Below are positions 56,373 through 64,000 of a stretch of DNA of 64,000 nt, in pieces. The notes beneath the pieces are model-generated. The model searched no databases. It saw only the letters and a list, made by a program, of their open reading frames with translations, and had not been told where the DNA came from. The DNA lies in the NCBI RefSeq assembly GCF_003202915.1, contig NZ_QGLP01000005.1, positions 536,721 through 600,720 of the forward strand, read 5' to 3'. Every line of letters begins with the position of its first letter. Position 1 is the stretch's first letter. The DNA comes from Gilliamella apicola. Lineage in GTDB: Bacteria > Pseudomonadota > Gammaproteobacteria > Enterobacterales > Orbaceae. A program made the position numbers and the translations under genes.

Positions 56373-57482
56373 ATGGTTATGTTTTATCGCATTTTAGTCG
56401 GTTTATTATTCATATGTATTTATTCAGCGCATGCCAATGCATCGGTTGAGTTTCATCATGCTGATTGGCATATAACTTGTGACAATACGTTAACTTGTTA
56501 TGCGGTAGGTTATGCCATTAACAATGATAGTGATGCTGCCTTTGTCAGCAAAGCAAATTTGCTCCTTATTCGTCACGCCGGTGAAAAACAGTCTATTGAT
56601 GGTGTAGTCAAGATAAATGTTGATTACCCTAGCGGTACGCAAGTGGATTTATTGATTAATGATCATCAATATGGGCCATTAACATTTGACAACTATCAAT
56701 ATAAACTTAATGAAAATCAAGTTAATGTAATTATTAATTCACTTAAAAGTGTAGATGATGTTGTGATGTTGGTTATTGAAGATCAAAAGATTAATTTGTC
56801 CTCAAGAGGTTTTAATGCCACGATGTTGAAAATGGATGATGTGCAAGGTCGGGTTGGGACTGTCGGAGCTATTATTAAAAAAGGTGCTAAAGATGAGTCA
56901 GAGGTTTATCCGGCTGCTGCTATACCCGTTATAAATAGAGCTGCGATCTCCAATTCCTACGAAGCTATGCCAATAACTTATACCCAGTTGTTAGAACAAT
57001 TTCCTCATTTTCCTGAAGTTTATATGAATAAAGGCGCTGGAGAGGTTGAGGAGTGTGATGCGCTTGACGAGTTAACCGGAAATAAAACTGACAACTTTTT
57101 TGTTGATAAAGATTATTTGCCTAAACTTTTTGATTTAGATGATAATTATCAATTACTTGAAGTACTCTGTTCAGCAAGTACGACCAGAAATCAATCGAAT
57201 GCGTATTGGTTGGTTAACAAGTCCAACAGTGATTCTTCAAACCAAGAACTTAAACTCATTACTCGCCATGGTATGAACTATAATAATGGTTTAATAAATG
57301 AGGAACCAGGCCTAGATTTAGGTTTTGACGGAGATGGGTACATTCCTACTGCTGTTTTGCAATGGGATGGTGCTGACTTTGTTTTACGCGAAAAAAACAC
57401 TGTCAGTGGCGATTATTCGCTAGCAGGCGGTAAATGGATTTTACCACTCTTTATTAGTCATCACGAAGAAGATAATGAATAG
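56373..57482 (+). CDS. Secreted DUF1176-family protein, copy 2
   Basis: This 369-residue paralogue of the upstream gene has a nearly identical signal peptide (MFYRILVGLLFICIYSAHA), the ITCDNTLTC motif, the same central stretch (MLKMDDVQGRVGTVGAIIK), and a late GGKWILPL. The middle parts have diverged strongly. Both copies are probably exported and co-transcribed. The role is unknown. Confidence 0.85.
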   Translation: MVMFYRILVGLLFICIYSAHANASVEFHHADWHITCDNTLTCYAVGYAINNDSDAAFVSKANLLLIRHAGEKQSIDGVVKINVDYPSGTQVDLLINDHQYGPLTFDNYQYKLNENQVNVIINSLKSVDDVVMLVIEDQKINLSSRGFNATMLKMDDVQGRVGTVGAIIKKGAKDESEVYPAAAIPVINRAAISNSYEAMPITYTQLLEQFPHFPEVYMNKGAGEVEECDALDELTGNKTDNFFVDKDYLPKLFDLDDNYQLLEVLCSASTTRNQSNAYWLVNKSNSDSSNQELKLITRHGMNYNNGLINEEPGLDLGFDGDGYIPTAVLQWDGADFVLREKNTVSGDYSLAGGKWILPLFISHHEEDNE

Positions 57483-57535
57483 ATATCTTGGTCCAAGTTA
57501 CAACATCAAAGCTAGTAATGATTATCACCGCTGGT

Positions 57536-58312
57536 TTAATGTTTTTCAAACCAGATCATAGTTGCCATCCTTCCGGTTTTATTTTCTCGACGATATGAGT
57601 AGAACAGATCTCGCTCGGTATAAGTGCAAAAATTACCGCCATAAATTTGTGTTATACCGATAGCATTTAATCGCTGTTTGGCTATCATGTACAAGTCGGC
57701 AAGATATTTTTGTTGTTTACCGTCAATTAATTTGAATGCATAATGCGCATTGGCATCCTGTTCTTCAAACTGTTTTTTAACTTCAACCCCTACTTCAAAT
57801 TTTTGTGCACTAATTGCGGGTCCTAGCCAGACAAGAATTTCATTGGTAGCACATTGAAATTTTTTAGCGGTTTCTTCCAAAATACCATGACATAATCCTC
57901 GCCAGCCAGCATGAGCTGCCGCAACTTGATCGCCTTGAAGAGAGCAAAAAAGTACTGGCATGCAATCGGCAGTTAAGACTACGCTAACCTGATTAATTTG
58001 ACTTGTATACGAGCCGTCCGCTTCAAATCGTTCCGTGTTGCCTATCATCCCTGTTGCTGGTTTTAATTGTATTTCTGAGATATCCAGTACTGTTGTACTA
58101 TGGGTTTGATTTAACCAATAAGGTTCACTAGGAATTTTTTCAGATTTTATTAAACGACTACGATTTTCGACGATATTATTTAGGTCGTCTCCTGTTCGAC
58201 TACCTAAATTAAGACTATCAAAAGGAGCAAGGCTTACCCCTCCAGTACGAGTGGAGGTGAAAGCGCGAATATTACTAGGTGCAGGCCAATAAGGATAGAT
58301 AGATTTAATCAT
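57536..58312 (-). CDS. pgeF: Purine nucleoside phosphorylase/laccase-like protein PgeF (YfiH)
   Basis: This 258-residue YfiH-family protein has the conserved TRTGGVSLAPFDSLNLG start, LTADCMPVLF with the metal-ligand cysteine, AAHAGWRGLCHGI with the histidine ligand, and a CTYTERDLFYSYRRE end. E. coli PgeF removes misincorporated serine from a peptidoglycan precursor, while other members are zinc-dependent nucleoside phosphorylases. It follows rluD by five bases. The ATG at 58312 was preferred to a TTG inside the rluD stop. Confidence 0.92.
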   Translation of the reverse strand: MIKSIYPYWPAPSNIRAFTSTRTGGVSLAPFDSLNLGSRTGDDLNNIVENRSRLIKSEKIPSEPYWLNQTHSTTVLDISEIQLKPATGMIGNTERFEADGSYTSQINQVSVVLTADCMPVLFCSLQGDQVAAAHAGWRGLCHGILEETAKKFQCATNEILVWLGPAISAQKFEVGVEVKKQFEEQDANAHYAFKLIDGKQQKYLADLYMIAKQRLNAIGITQIYGGNFCTYTERDLFYSYRRENKTGRMATMIWFEKH

Positions 58313-58317
58313 AATAA

Positions 58318-59292
58318 TTACCAATCAAGTTCATCTTTATGAAGCTCGGTATCTTCTTGTAACGCATGGATTAATTTTAACATATCATCTGGTATTGGAG
58401 CATGCCACTCCATTAGTTCACCAGTTATCGGATGATATAAACGTAACATTGTTGCATGTAAGGCTTGACGATCAAAATCACGTAATGTTTGGATAAAAGA
58501 GTCACTCGCGCCTTTTGGTGGTCTTGGTCTTCCACCATAAAGTGGATCGCCGACGAGTGGATGGGCTATATGTGCCATGTGCACCCTAATTTGGTGAGTA
58601 CGACCAGTTTCAAGTCTTAACCGTAATCGAGTATGAAGTCGATATTTTTCCATGACTCGATAATGAGTAACGGCAGGTTTACCTGTAGGAAACACCGCCA
58701 TATGGGTTCGTTTGGTTGGATGACGTGTTATCGGTTGGTCGATTGTTCCACCTGCGGTAATTATACCCATTGCCACTGCTTCATATTCACGTGTAATTTC
58801 ACGTAATTGTAGCGCTTCAACTAAGTGTGTTTGTGCTTCTATGGTTTTAGCTACCACCATAAGTCCTGTTGTATCTTTATCTAAGCGATGAACAATACCA
58901 GCTCTCGGCACTCGAGAGATGTCAGGGTAGTGATAAAGTAACGCATTTAATACCGTGCCATTTGGGTTACCCGCTCCCGGATGAACAACGAGATCGCGGG
59001 ATTTATTGATAACCAAAATATAATCATCTTCATAGACAATATTTAATGGGATATTTTCAGGTTGGTGAAAAGTTTCTTCTTCAACTTCAACTTCAATGGT
59101 TATTTTTTCACCGCCTAATACTTTTTCTTTGGGTTTATTTATAATATTATTGTTAACCAACACTTTATTGTTAATAATCCATTCTTTAATTCTTGACCTT
59201 GAATAATCAGGAAAAAGCTCTGATAAAGCCTGATCCAGACGCATTCCAAGTTGTGTTGGTTCGATATCAGATGAAAGTTTTAACTTATACAT
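58318..59292 (-). CDS. rluD: Ribosomal large subunit pseudouridine synthase D
   Basis: This 324-residue enzyme makes pseudouridines 1911, 1915 and 1917 (E. coli numbering) in 23S rRNA. It has an N-terminal S4 domain (RLDQALSELFPDYSRSRIKEWI) and the catalytic motif HRLDKDTTGLMVVAK near residue 138. Length matches E. coli RluD (326). It is divergent from bamD and followed by pgeF, as in Enterobacterales. Confidence 0.96.
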   Translation of the reverse strand: MYKLKLSSDIEPTQLGMRLDQALSELFPDYSRSRIKEWIINNKVLVNNNIINKPKEKVLGGEKITIEVEVEEETFHQPENIPLNIVYEDDYILVINKSRDLVVHPGAGNPNGTVLNALLYHYPDISRVPRAGIVHRLDKDTTGLMVVAKTIEAQTHLVEALQLREITREYEAVAMGIITAGGTIDQPITRHPTKRTHMAVFPTGKPAVTHYRVMEKYRLHTRLRLRLETGRTHQIRVHMAHIAHPLVGDPLYGGRPRPPKGASDSFIQTLRDFDRQALHATMLRLYHPITGELMEWHAPIPDDMLKLIHALQEDTELHKDELDW

Positions 59293-59384
59293 GTGTAATT
59301 TATCTATTTTAAGCTGTTATGTTTTAGAGTATTATATACTAATCATTGCCTTTAATGTTTAATTATATTTTGGATTGAAATCGA

Positions 59385-60179
59385 ATGAAACTGCGTTTAC
59401 ATACTTTATTAGTCATCGCTTTAAGTAGCGTACTAATTGGCTGTACAAGCTCAAAGCCTGATGTTGAAAGTGTGCCAGAAATTGAGCTATACAATAAAGC
59501 TAAAAATGAGCTTGAAGGTGGCAATATAAAATCCAGTATTACTGTTTTAGAGACTATCGATAAAAATTATCCTTTTGGACCTTTTTCTCAACAAGTTCAA
59601 CTCGATTTAATTTATGCTTATTATAAAACAGCTGATTACCCTTTAGCCATTGCATCAATTGACCGTTTTTTAAAATTAAATCCAATCCATCCTAATATTG
59701 ATTGGGTGATTTATATGCGCGGTATTAGTAATATGGCTCAAAGTGATAATACTATTCAGGGTTGGTTTAATGTTGATCGCTCAGATCGTGATCCTGAATT
59801 TGCAATGGCAGCATTTAAAGATTTTACTTATTTAGTTTCTAGTTTTCCAAATAGTTCTTATGCGGCTGATGCGAAAAAACGCTTGATCTATTTGAAAAAT
59901 CGTATCGCGCAATATGAACTAAAAGTTGCTCAATATTATACCAAACGTGGTGCCTATGTTGCGGTGATTAATCGTGTAACGCAAATGTTATCATTGTTCC
60001 CAGATACTGATGCAACAAAGGCTGCGTTATTGTTAATGCATAATGCTTATAATGAATTAGGCTTGACTGACGAGAGTCAAAAAGTGGAAAAGCTTATTCA
60101 AGCTAACCTTGATAATATACCAATTGAAGAGAAAAAATCATACTTTTCTCGCTTTTTGAGTGTATTTAATGGTGGGTAA
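59385..60179 (+). CDS. bamD: Outer-membrane assembly lipoprotein BamD
   Basis: This 264-residue lipoprotein (lipobox VLIGC, cysteine 20) has the TPR repeats of BamD, with IDKNYPFGPFSQQVQLDLIYAYYK, INRVTQMLSLFPDTDATK and a GLTDESQKVEKLI tail. It is the essential partner of BamA in outer-membrane protein insertion. E. coli BamD has 245 residues; the extra length is at the C-terminus. A terminator follows. Confidence 0.96.
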   Translation: MKLRLHTLLVIALSSVLIGCTSSKPDVESVPEIELYNKAKNELEGGNIKSSITVLETIDKNYPFGPFSQQVQLDLIYAYYKTADYPLAIASIDRFLKLNPIHPNIDWVIYMRGISNMAQSDNTIQGWFNVDRSDRDPEFAMAAFKDFTYLVSSFPNSSYAADAKKRLIYLKNRIAQYELKVAQYYTKRGAYVAVINRVTQMLSLFPDTDATKAALLLMHNAYNELGLTDESQKVEKLIQANLDNIPIEEKKSYFSRFLSVFNGG

Positions 60180-60224
60180 TTGTTAAATCAAGGTATATTA
60201 ACGCCTCATTCATAATTTAAAATT

Positions 60225-60257
60225 AATGGCTATTTAATTACAAATAGCCATTTTTTT
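60225..60257 (+). terminator. Terminator of bamD
   Basis: AATGGCTATTT and AAATAGCCATT form an 11-bp stem with a 6-base loop, followed by seven Ts. Confidence 0.93.
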
Positions 60258-60346
60258 ACTCTTGCTCTAAGATATTATTGATCTAAATTATTTTCTTTCA
60301 AAGACCAAACGATATTCTGGAACATTAATATTTATCAAATATTCGG

Positions 60347-60514
60347 CTATTTTTGACGTAACGCTTTAACCTTCAGCAAGCCAAATAAAACGCTAATTGC
60401 CATAGAGGCACCCGAAAAAACAATCATAAACCCAAAGTGAGTGATTAAATCTAAATACTGTATAAATAAAAAGCAAATTGCACCAGATGCAACAATAAAT
60501 GCAATCGTTATCAT
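60347..60514 (-). CDS. Small membrane protein or remnant (55 residues)
   Basis: An ATG-to-TAG frame encodes two hydrophobic helices (MITIAFIVASGAICFLFIQY and FMIVFSGASMAISVLFGLL) with a basic tail (KVKALRQK). Reading continues upstream of the ATG for about 15 codons without a stop, so it may be the tail of a decayed transporter. It lies in the 594-base gap between bamD and leuS, where nothing else is visible. Confidence 0.35.
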   Translation of the reverse strand: MITIAFIVASGAICFLFIQYLDLITHFGFMIVFSGASMAISVLFGLLKVKALRQK

Positions 60515-60773
60515 TGAACACAACGATAATATAGTAGAACGTTTAGTTAAATAGTGAAATTATTGCATTTTATTACTTAGCTTCATTTATATAACTTATA
60601 GAATATCCTTTCCTACTCTATTACTTATTTAGTAATTAAGTAGTCGAAATCTGTAAATCATCTATCAATAATTCACGCTTGATAGAGCATATAACGTTTG
60701 TAAAACAAGTCAATAACCAATACAATTAGCAAATTATTTTTATTAGCAATAATAGATAGGACATTAATTCGTC

Positions 60774-63356
60774 ATGCAAGAACAATATCGCCCAGATGAA
60801 ATTGAAGCCAAAGTACAAAAACATTGGCAAGAAGAGAAAACTTTCCACGTTACTGAAGATCCATCTAAAGAGAAGTATTACTGTTTGTCGATGCTTCCTT
60901 ATCCTTCCGGTCGTCTGCATCTTGGTCATGTGCGAAACTATACAATCGGGGATACGATTTCACGCTATCAACGTTTAAATGGTAAAAATGTTTTGCAACC
61001 TATCGGTTGGGATGCATTTGGTTTACCAGCAGAAGGGGCGGCCGTTAAAAATAATACAGCGCCGGCTAAATGGACTTATGAAAATATTGCTTATATGAAA
61101 AAGCAATTGCAATTACTTGGTTTTGGTTATGATTGGGATCGTGAAGTTACAACATGTCGTCCTGAATATTATAAGTGGGAGCAGTGGTTTTTTACTAAGT
61201 TGTTTGAAAAAGGTTTAGTTTATAAAAAGACTTCGGCGGTTAACTGGTGCCCTAACGATCAAACTGTTCTTGCGAATGAGCAAGTAGTTGAAGGTTGTTG
61301 TTGGCGTTGTAATACACCGGTTGAACGTAAAGAGATTCCACAATGGTTTATTAAAATTACTGAATATGCCGATGAATTATTGAATGATTTAGATACGCTT
61401 GAAAGTTGGCCTGAGCAAGTTAAAACCATGCAACGTAATTGGATTGGTCGTTCTGAAGGCGTCGAATTTGATTTTGCAGTTGAAAACTATAATGATAAGT
61501 TACGTGTTTATACTACTCGCCCAGATACCTTAATGGGGGTGAGTTTTGTTTCGGTGGCGGCTGAACATCCTCTCGCACAATTAGCTGCGCAAAATAATCC
61601 TAAAATTGCTGAGTTCATTGCTGAATGTAAGACGACCAAAACTGCTGAAGCCGATATGGCAACCATGGAAAAGAAAGGCATGGCGACTGGATTTTTTGCC
61701 ATCCATCCATTAACCGGTGATAAGGTTCCTGTCTGGATTGCAAACTTTGTTTTAATTGAATATGGTACCGGAGCAGTAATGGCGGTTCCGGGTCACGATG
61801 AGCGTGATTATGAATTTGCCTCAAAATATAAACTACCAATTAAGCCTGTTATCTTAAATAAAGATGGACATGCTCCAGATCTTTCTGAGCAAGCTTATAC
61901 TGAACACGGCAAACTATTTAATTCTGGCGAGTTTGATGGCCTTGATTTTGAACAAGCATTTAATGCCATTGCCGATAAACTTATTGCTTTAGGTATTGGT
62001 AATCGTAAGGTAAATTACCGATTACGTGATTGGGGTGTTTCTCGTCAACGTTATTGGGGAGCACCAATCCCAATGGTAACCCTTGAAGATGGTACAACTA
62101 TCCCAACCCCTGAAGATCAGCTTCCGGTGATTTTGCCTGAAAATGTTGAGATGAATGGTATCACCAGTCCTATTAAAGCCGATCCTAATTGGGCAAAAAC
62201 CACTGTTAATGGTCAACCTGCTCTACGAGAAACGGATACTTTTGATACCTTTATGGAGTCATCATGGTATTACGCTCGCTATACTTGTCCTCATTATGAC
62301 AAAGGCATGTTAGATGAAAACGCAGCTAATTATTGGTTGCCAGTTGATCAATATGTTGGCGGTATCGAACATGCGATTATGCATTTACTTTATTTCAGAT
62401 TTTTCCATAAATTGATGCGAGATTTTGGTTTGGTTAAATCTGATGAACCAGCAAAACGTTTACTTTGCCAAGGTATGGTGTTGGCCGATGCATTTTATTA
62501 TACCAGCCCAACTAATGAGCGTATTTGGGTGTCGCCAACAGAGGTGACGATTGAGCGTGATGATAAAGGTCGTATTGCTAAAGCAACAGATAGTAAAGGC
62601 AATGAGCTGGTTCACGCCGGTATGACTAAGATGTCTAAATCGAAGAATAATGGTATTGATCCACAAGAGATGGTGGATAAATATGGTGCCGATACTGTGC
62701 GTCTGTTTATGATGTTTGCTTCACCGGCTGATATGACCCTTGAATGGCAAGAGTCGGGAGTTGAAGGAGCAAACCGCTTTATTAAACGTGTGTGGCGTTT
62801 GGTGTATGAACATGCCCAAGGTGGTCAAGCAGGCTCGCTTGATATTGCTAAATTAAATGCTGATCAAAAAGCGTTACGTCGTGAATTACATAAAACGATT
62901 GCGAAAGTGAGTGATGATATTGGTCGTCGTCAAACCTTCAATACTGCTATTGCTGCAGTAATGGAATTGATGAATCGCTTACAAAAAGCACCGCAAGAGA
63001 CAGATCAAGATCGAGCATTAATGAATGAATCTTTAAATGCGGTGGTTCGATTACTTTACCCTATGATGCCTCACGCCTGTTTTGTTATGTGGCAAGCATT
63101 AGGTCATAGTGAAACAATTGATAATGCTTCATGGCCGGTTACCGATGAATCAGCAATGGTTGAAGACGAAAAATTAATTGTGGTGCAAATTAATGGTAAA
63201 GTGCGCGGTAAGTTTACGGTAAGCGCAGATGCTCAGCAAGATTTTGTTGTCGAGCAAGCAAAACAAGAACCCAATATTCAAAAATACTTAACTGATACCA
63301 CAATTCGCAAAGTCATTTATGTACCAGGTAAGTTATTGAATCTAGTGGTAAGTTAA
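60774..63356 (+). CDS. leuS: Leucyl-tRNA synthetase
   Basis: This 860-residue class I synthetase charges tRNA-Leu. It has the HIGH-type motif [15 protein letters not shown] near residue 42, the CP1 editing domain ([21 protein letters not shown]), the KMSKSKNNG motif near 620, and the anticodon and C-terminal domains. Length is identical to E. coli LeuS. lptE and holA follow, as in E. coli. Confidence 0.98.
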   Translation: MQEQYRPDEIEAKVQKHWQEEKTFHVTEDPSKEKYYCLSMLPYPSGRLHLGHVRNYTIGDTISRYQRLNGKNVLQPIGWDAFGLPAEGAAVKNNTAPAKWTYENIAYMKKQLQLLGFGYDWDREVTTCRPEYYKWEQWFFTKLFEKGLVYKKTSAVNWCPNDQTVLANEQVVEGCCWRCNTPVERKEIPQWFIKITEYADELLNDLDTLESWPEQVKTMQRNWIGRSEGVEFDFAVENYNDKLRVYTTRPDTLMGVSFVSVAAEHPLAQLAAQNNPKIAEFIAECKTTKTAEADMATMEKKGMATGFFAIHPLTGDKVPVWIANFVLIEYGTGAVMAVPGHDERDYEFASKYKLPIKPVILNKDGHAPDLSEQAYTEHGKLFNSGEFDGLDFEQAFNAIADKLIALGIGNRKVNYRLRDWGVSRQRYWGAPIPMVTLEDGTTIPTPEDQLPVILPENVEMNGITSPIKADPNWAKTTVNGQPALRETDTFDTFMESSWYYARYTCPHYDKGMLDENAANYWLPVDQYVGGIEHAIMHLLYFRFFHKLMRDFGLVKSDEPAKRLLCQGMVLADAFYYTSPTNERIWVSPTEVTIERDDKGRIAKATDSKGNELVHAGMTKMSKSKNNGIDPQEMVDKYGADTVRLFMMFASPADMTLEWQESGVEGANRFIKRVWRLVYEHAQGGQAGSLDIAKLNADQKALRRELHKTIAKVSDDIGRRQTFNTAIAAVMELMNRLQKAPQETDQDRALMNESLNAVVRLLYPMMPHACFVMWQALGHSETIDNASWPVTDESAMVEDEKLIVVQINGKVRGKFTVSADAQQDFVVEQAKQEPNIQKYLTDTTIRKVIYVPGKLLNLVVS

Positions 63357-63392
63357 TATTGTTGGATAATTGAGATATAGGCGGTAATACCA

Positions 63393-63887
63393 ATGAAAAA
63401 ATATTTAGCTTTACTGATGTTATTGACAATATCACTAACTGGTTGTGGCTTTCATTTGCAACATGAAACAGAAGTTCCAGCTCGATTTAAAACACTCTCT
63501 TATATTAGCGGCGATCCTTATGGTCGTTTGTCTAGAGACATTAAAGAGTTACTACGCGACAATGGCGTAATTTTAGCTGATGTTAATGATGTAGCAAAAT
63601 ATCCATCACTGAGAATAGTAGGTGATTCTTTAGATAGAAGCACTATATCAATTTATCAAGATGGTAAAGCAGCGGAATATCAACTGGTGCTAGCGGTTCA
63701 AGCTCAAGTGGTAATTGCAGGTGAACAAATTCACCCAATTAACGTTCGTGTTTTCCGCACATTCTTTGATAATCCTGCCGAAGCACTGGCGAAAACGGTA
63801 GAACAAAATTTAATTGAAGATGAAATGTATAAACAAGCTGCAAAACAGATCATCGGTAAATTAAAATCGGTTGATACCGCTAATTAA
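63393..63887 (+). CDS. lptE: LPS-assembly lipoprotein LptE
   Basis: This 164-residue lipoprotein (lipobox SLTGC, cysteine 18, then GFHL) plugs the LptD barrel that inserts LPS into the outer membrane. The early FKTLSYISGDPYGRLSRDIKELL and the position between leuS and holA support the call. E. coli LptE has 193 residues, so this one is shorter at the C-terminus. Confidence 0.92.
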   Translation: MKKYLALLMLLTISLTGCGFHLQHETEVPARFKTLSYISGDPYGRLSRDIKELLRDNGVILADVNDVAKYPSLRIVGDSLDRSTISIYQDGKAAEYQLVLAVQAQVVIAGEQIHPINVRVFRTFFDNPAEALAKTVEQNLIEDEMYKQAAKQIIGKLKSVDTAN

Positions 63888-63896
63888 CCAGATACT

Positions 63897-64000
63897 ATGA
63901 TTAAAATTAGTGCGGAAAAAGTAACCCAGCATTTAGGATCGCCCTATTATTTAATTTTAGATAGCGATCCTTACTTGAAACACTATGTACTAACTGAATT
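63897..64000 (+). CDS. holA: DNA polymerase III delta subunit (partial)
   Basis: The window ends 34 codons into this gene. The start MIKISAEKVTQHLGSPYYLIL and its position directly after lptE fit HolA, the clamp-loader subunit that opens the sliding clamp. Only the first strand and helix are present. Confidence 0.85.
   Translation, partial: MIKISAEKVTQHLGSPYYLILDSDPYLKHYVLTE

Noticed and set aside
1-64000. CRISPR arrays, tRNA or rRNA genes, prophage
   Set aside because: I saw no regularly spaced repeats, cloverleaf-like sequence, ribosomal RNA stretch or phage gene cluster. A dedicated scan would be more sensitive than reading by eye.

Overview
The window is about 65% A+T and carries gammaproteobacterial genes in an arrangement close to that of Enterobacterales: leuS-lptE-holA, bamD next to divergent rluD-pgeF, potFGHI, feoABC, yjiH-yjiG, and pssA beside ydiK. 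Proteins resemble E. coli counterparts strongly but not identically. The low G+C, the many PTS and sugar cassettes and the gene decay suggest a host-associated relative of the Enterobacterales, such as Orbaceae (Gilliamella-like gut symbionts). This placement is inferred from memory of such genomes, not from a search.

Layout. 0-0.4 kb: a pair of small multidrug resistance (SMR) genes. 1-3.3 kb: a yjiH-yjiG-M20 peptidase operon. 3.3-6.7 kb: a catecholate siderophore receptor (FepA type) and a lipoprotein esterase with a strong Fur box. 6.8-7.7 kb: ribB under an FMN riboswitch. 7.8-12.3 kb: the putrescine importer potFGHI, whose two permeases have extra N-terminal membrane segments and whose potF-potG junction holds a terminator. 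12.7-15.8 kb: a lipoprotein form of ecotin, ydiK and pssA. 15.9-20.7 kb: a PTS-dependent dihydroxyacetone-kinase-type operon (dhaM, two small membrane proteins, dhaK, dhaL, a TIM-like isomerase and a SorC regulator). 20.7-22.4 kb: decayed DNA with gene scars. 22.4-25.5 kb: a second TonB receptor and a siderophore-binding lipoprotein, divergent across two Fur boxes. 25.7-28.4 kb: rimO and mdtK.

28.6-42 kb is a mosaic accessory region. It contains two broken copies of one phosphoethanolamine-transferase gene, a glucitol-type PTS operon with its own SorC regulator and an oxidoreductase split by an in-frame TAA, and a sugar-acid cassette (ManD-type dehydratase, GntR regulator, SDR, MFS transporter) with a repeated 20-bp operator-like motif. 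It also holds 3'-end fragments of tal, mdtK and tkt, whose intact copies lie in or next to the region. 42.2-46 kb: tkt, tal and rpiB, which may link the sugar cassettes to the pentose phosphate pathway. 46.3-49.1 kb: feoABC. 49.3-51 kb: a HAD phosphatase, a multiply frameshifted gene and the tail of an IS3-family element.

51.2-64 kb is largely core: clpB with a sigma-32-like promoter, queD-queE behind a preQ1 riboswitch, two tandem DUF1176 lipid-free secreted proteins, pgeF, rluD, bamD, leuS, lptE and the start of holA.

Taken together, the accessory genes point to iron scavenging (two catecholate receptors, an esterase, a binding protein and Feo, with no siderophore synthesis seen) and uptake of small polyols, ketoses and sugar acids feeding triose phosphate and pentose phosphate metabolism. 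I saw no tRNA, rRNA, CRISPR array, prophage or intact insertion sequence.
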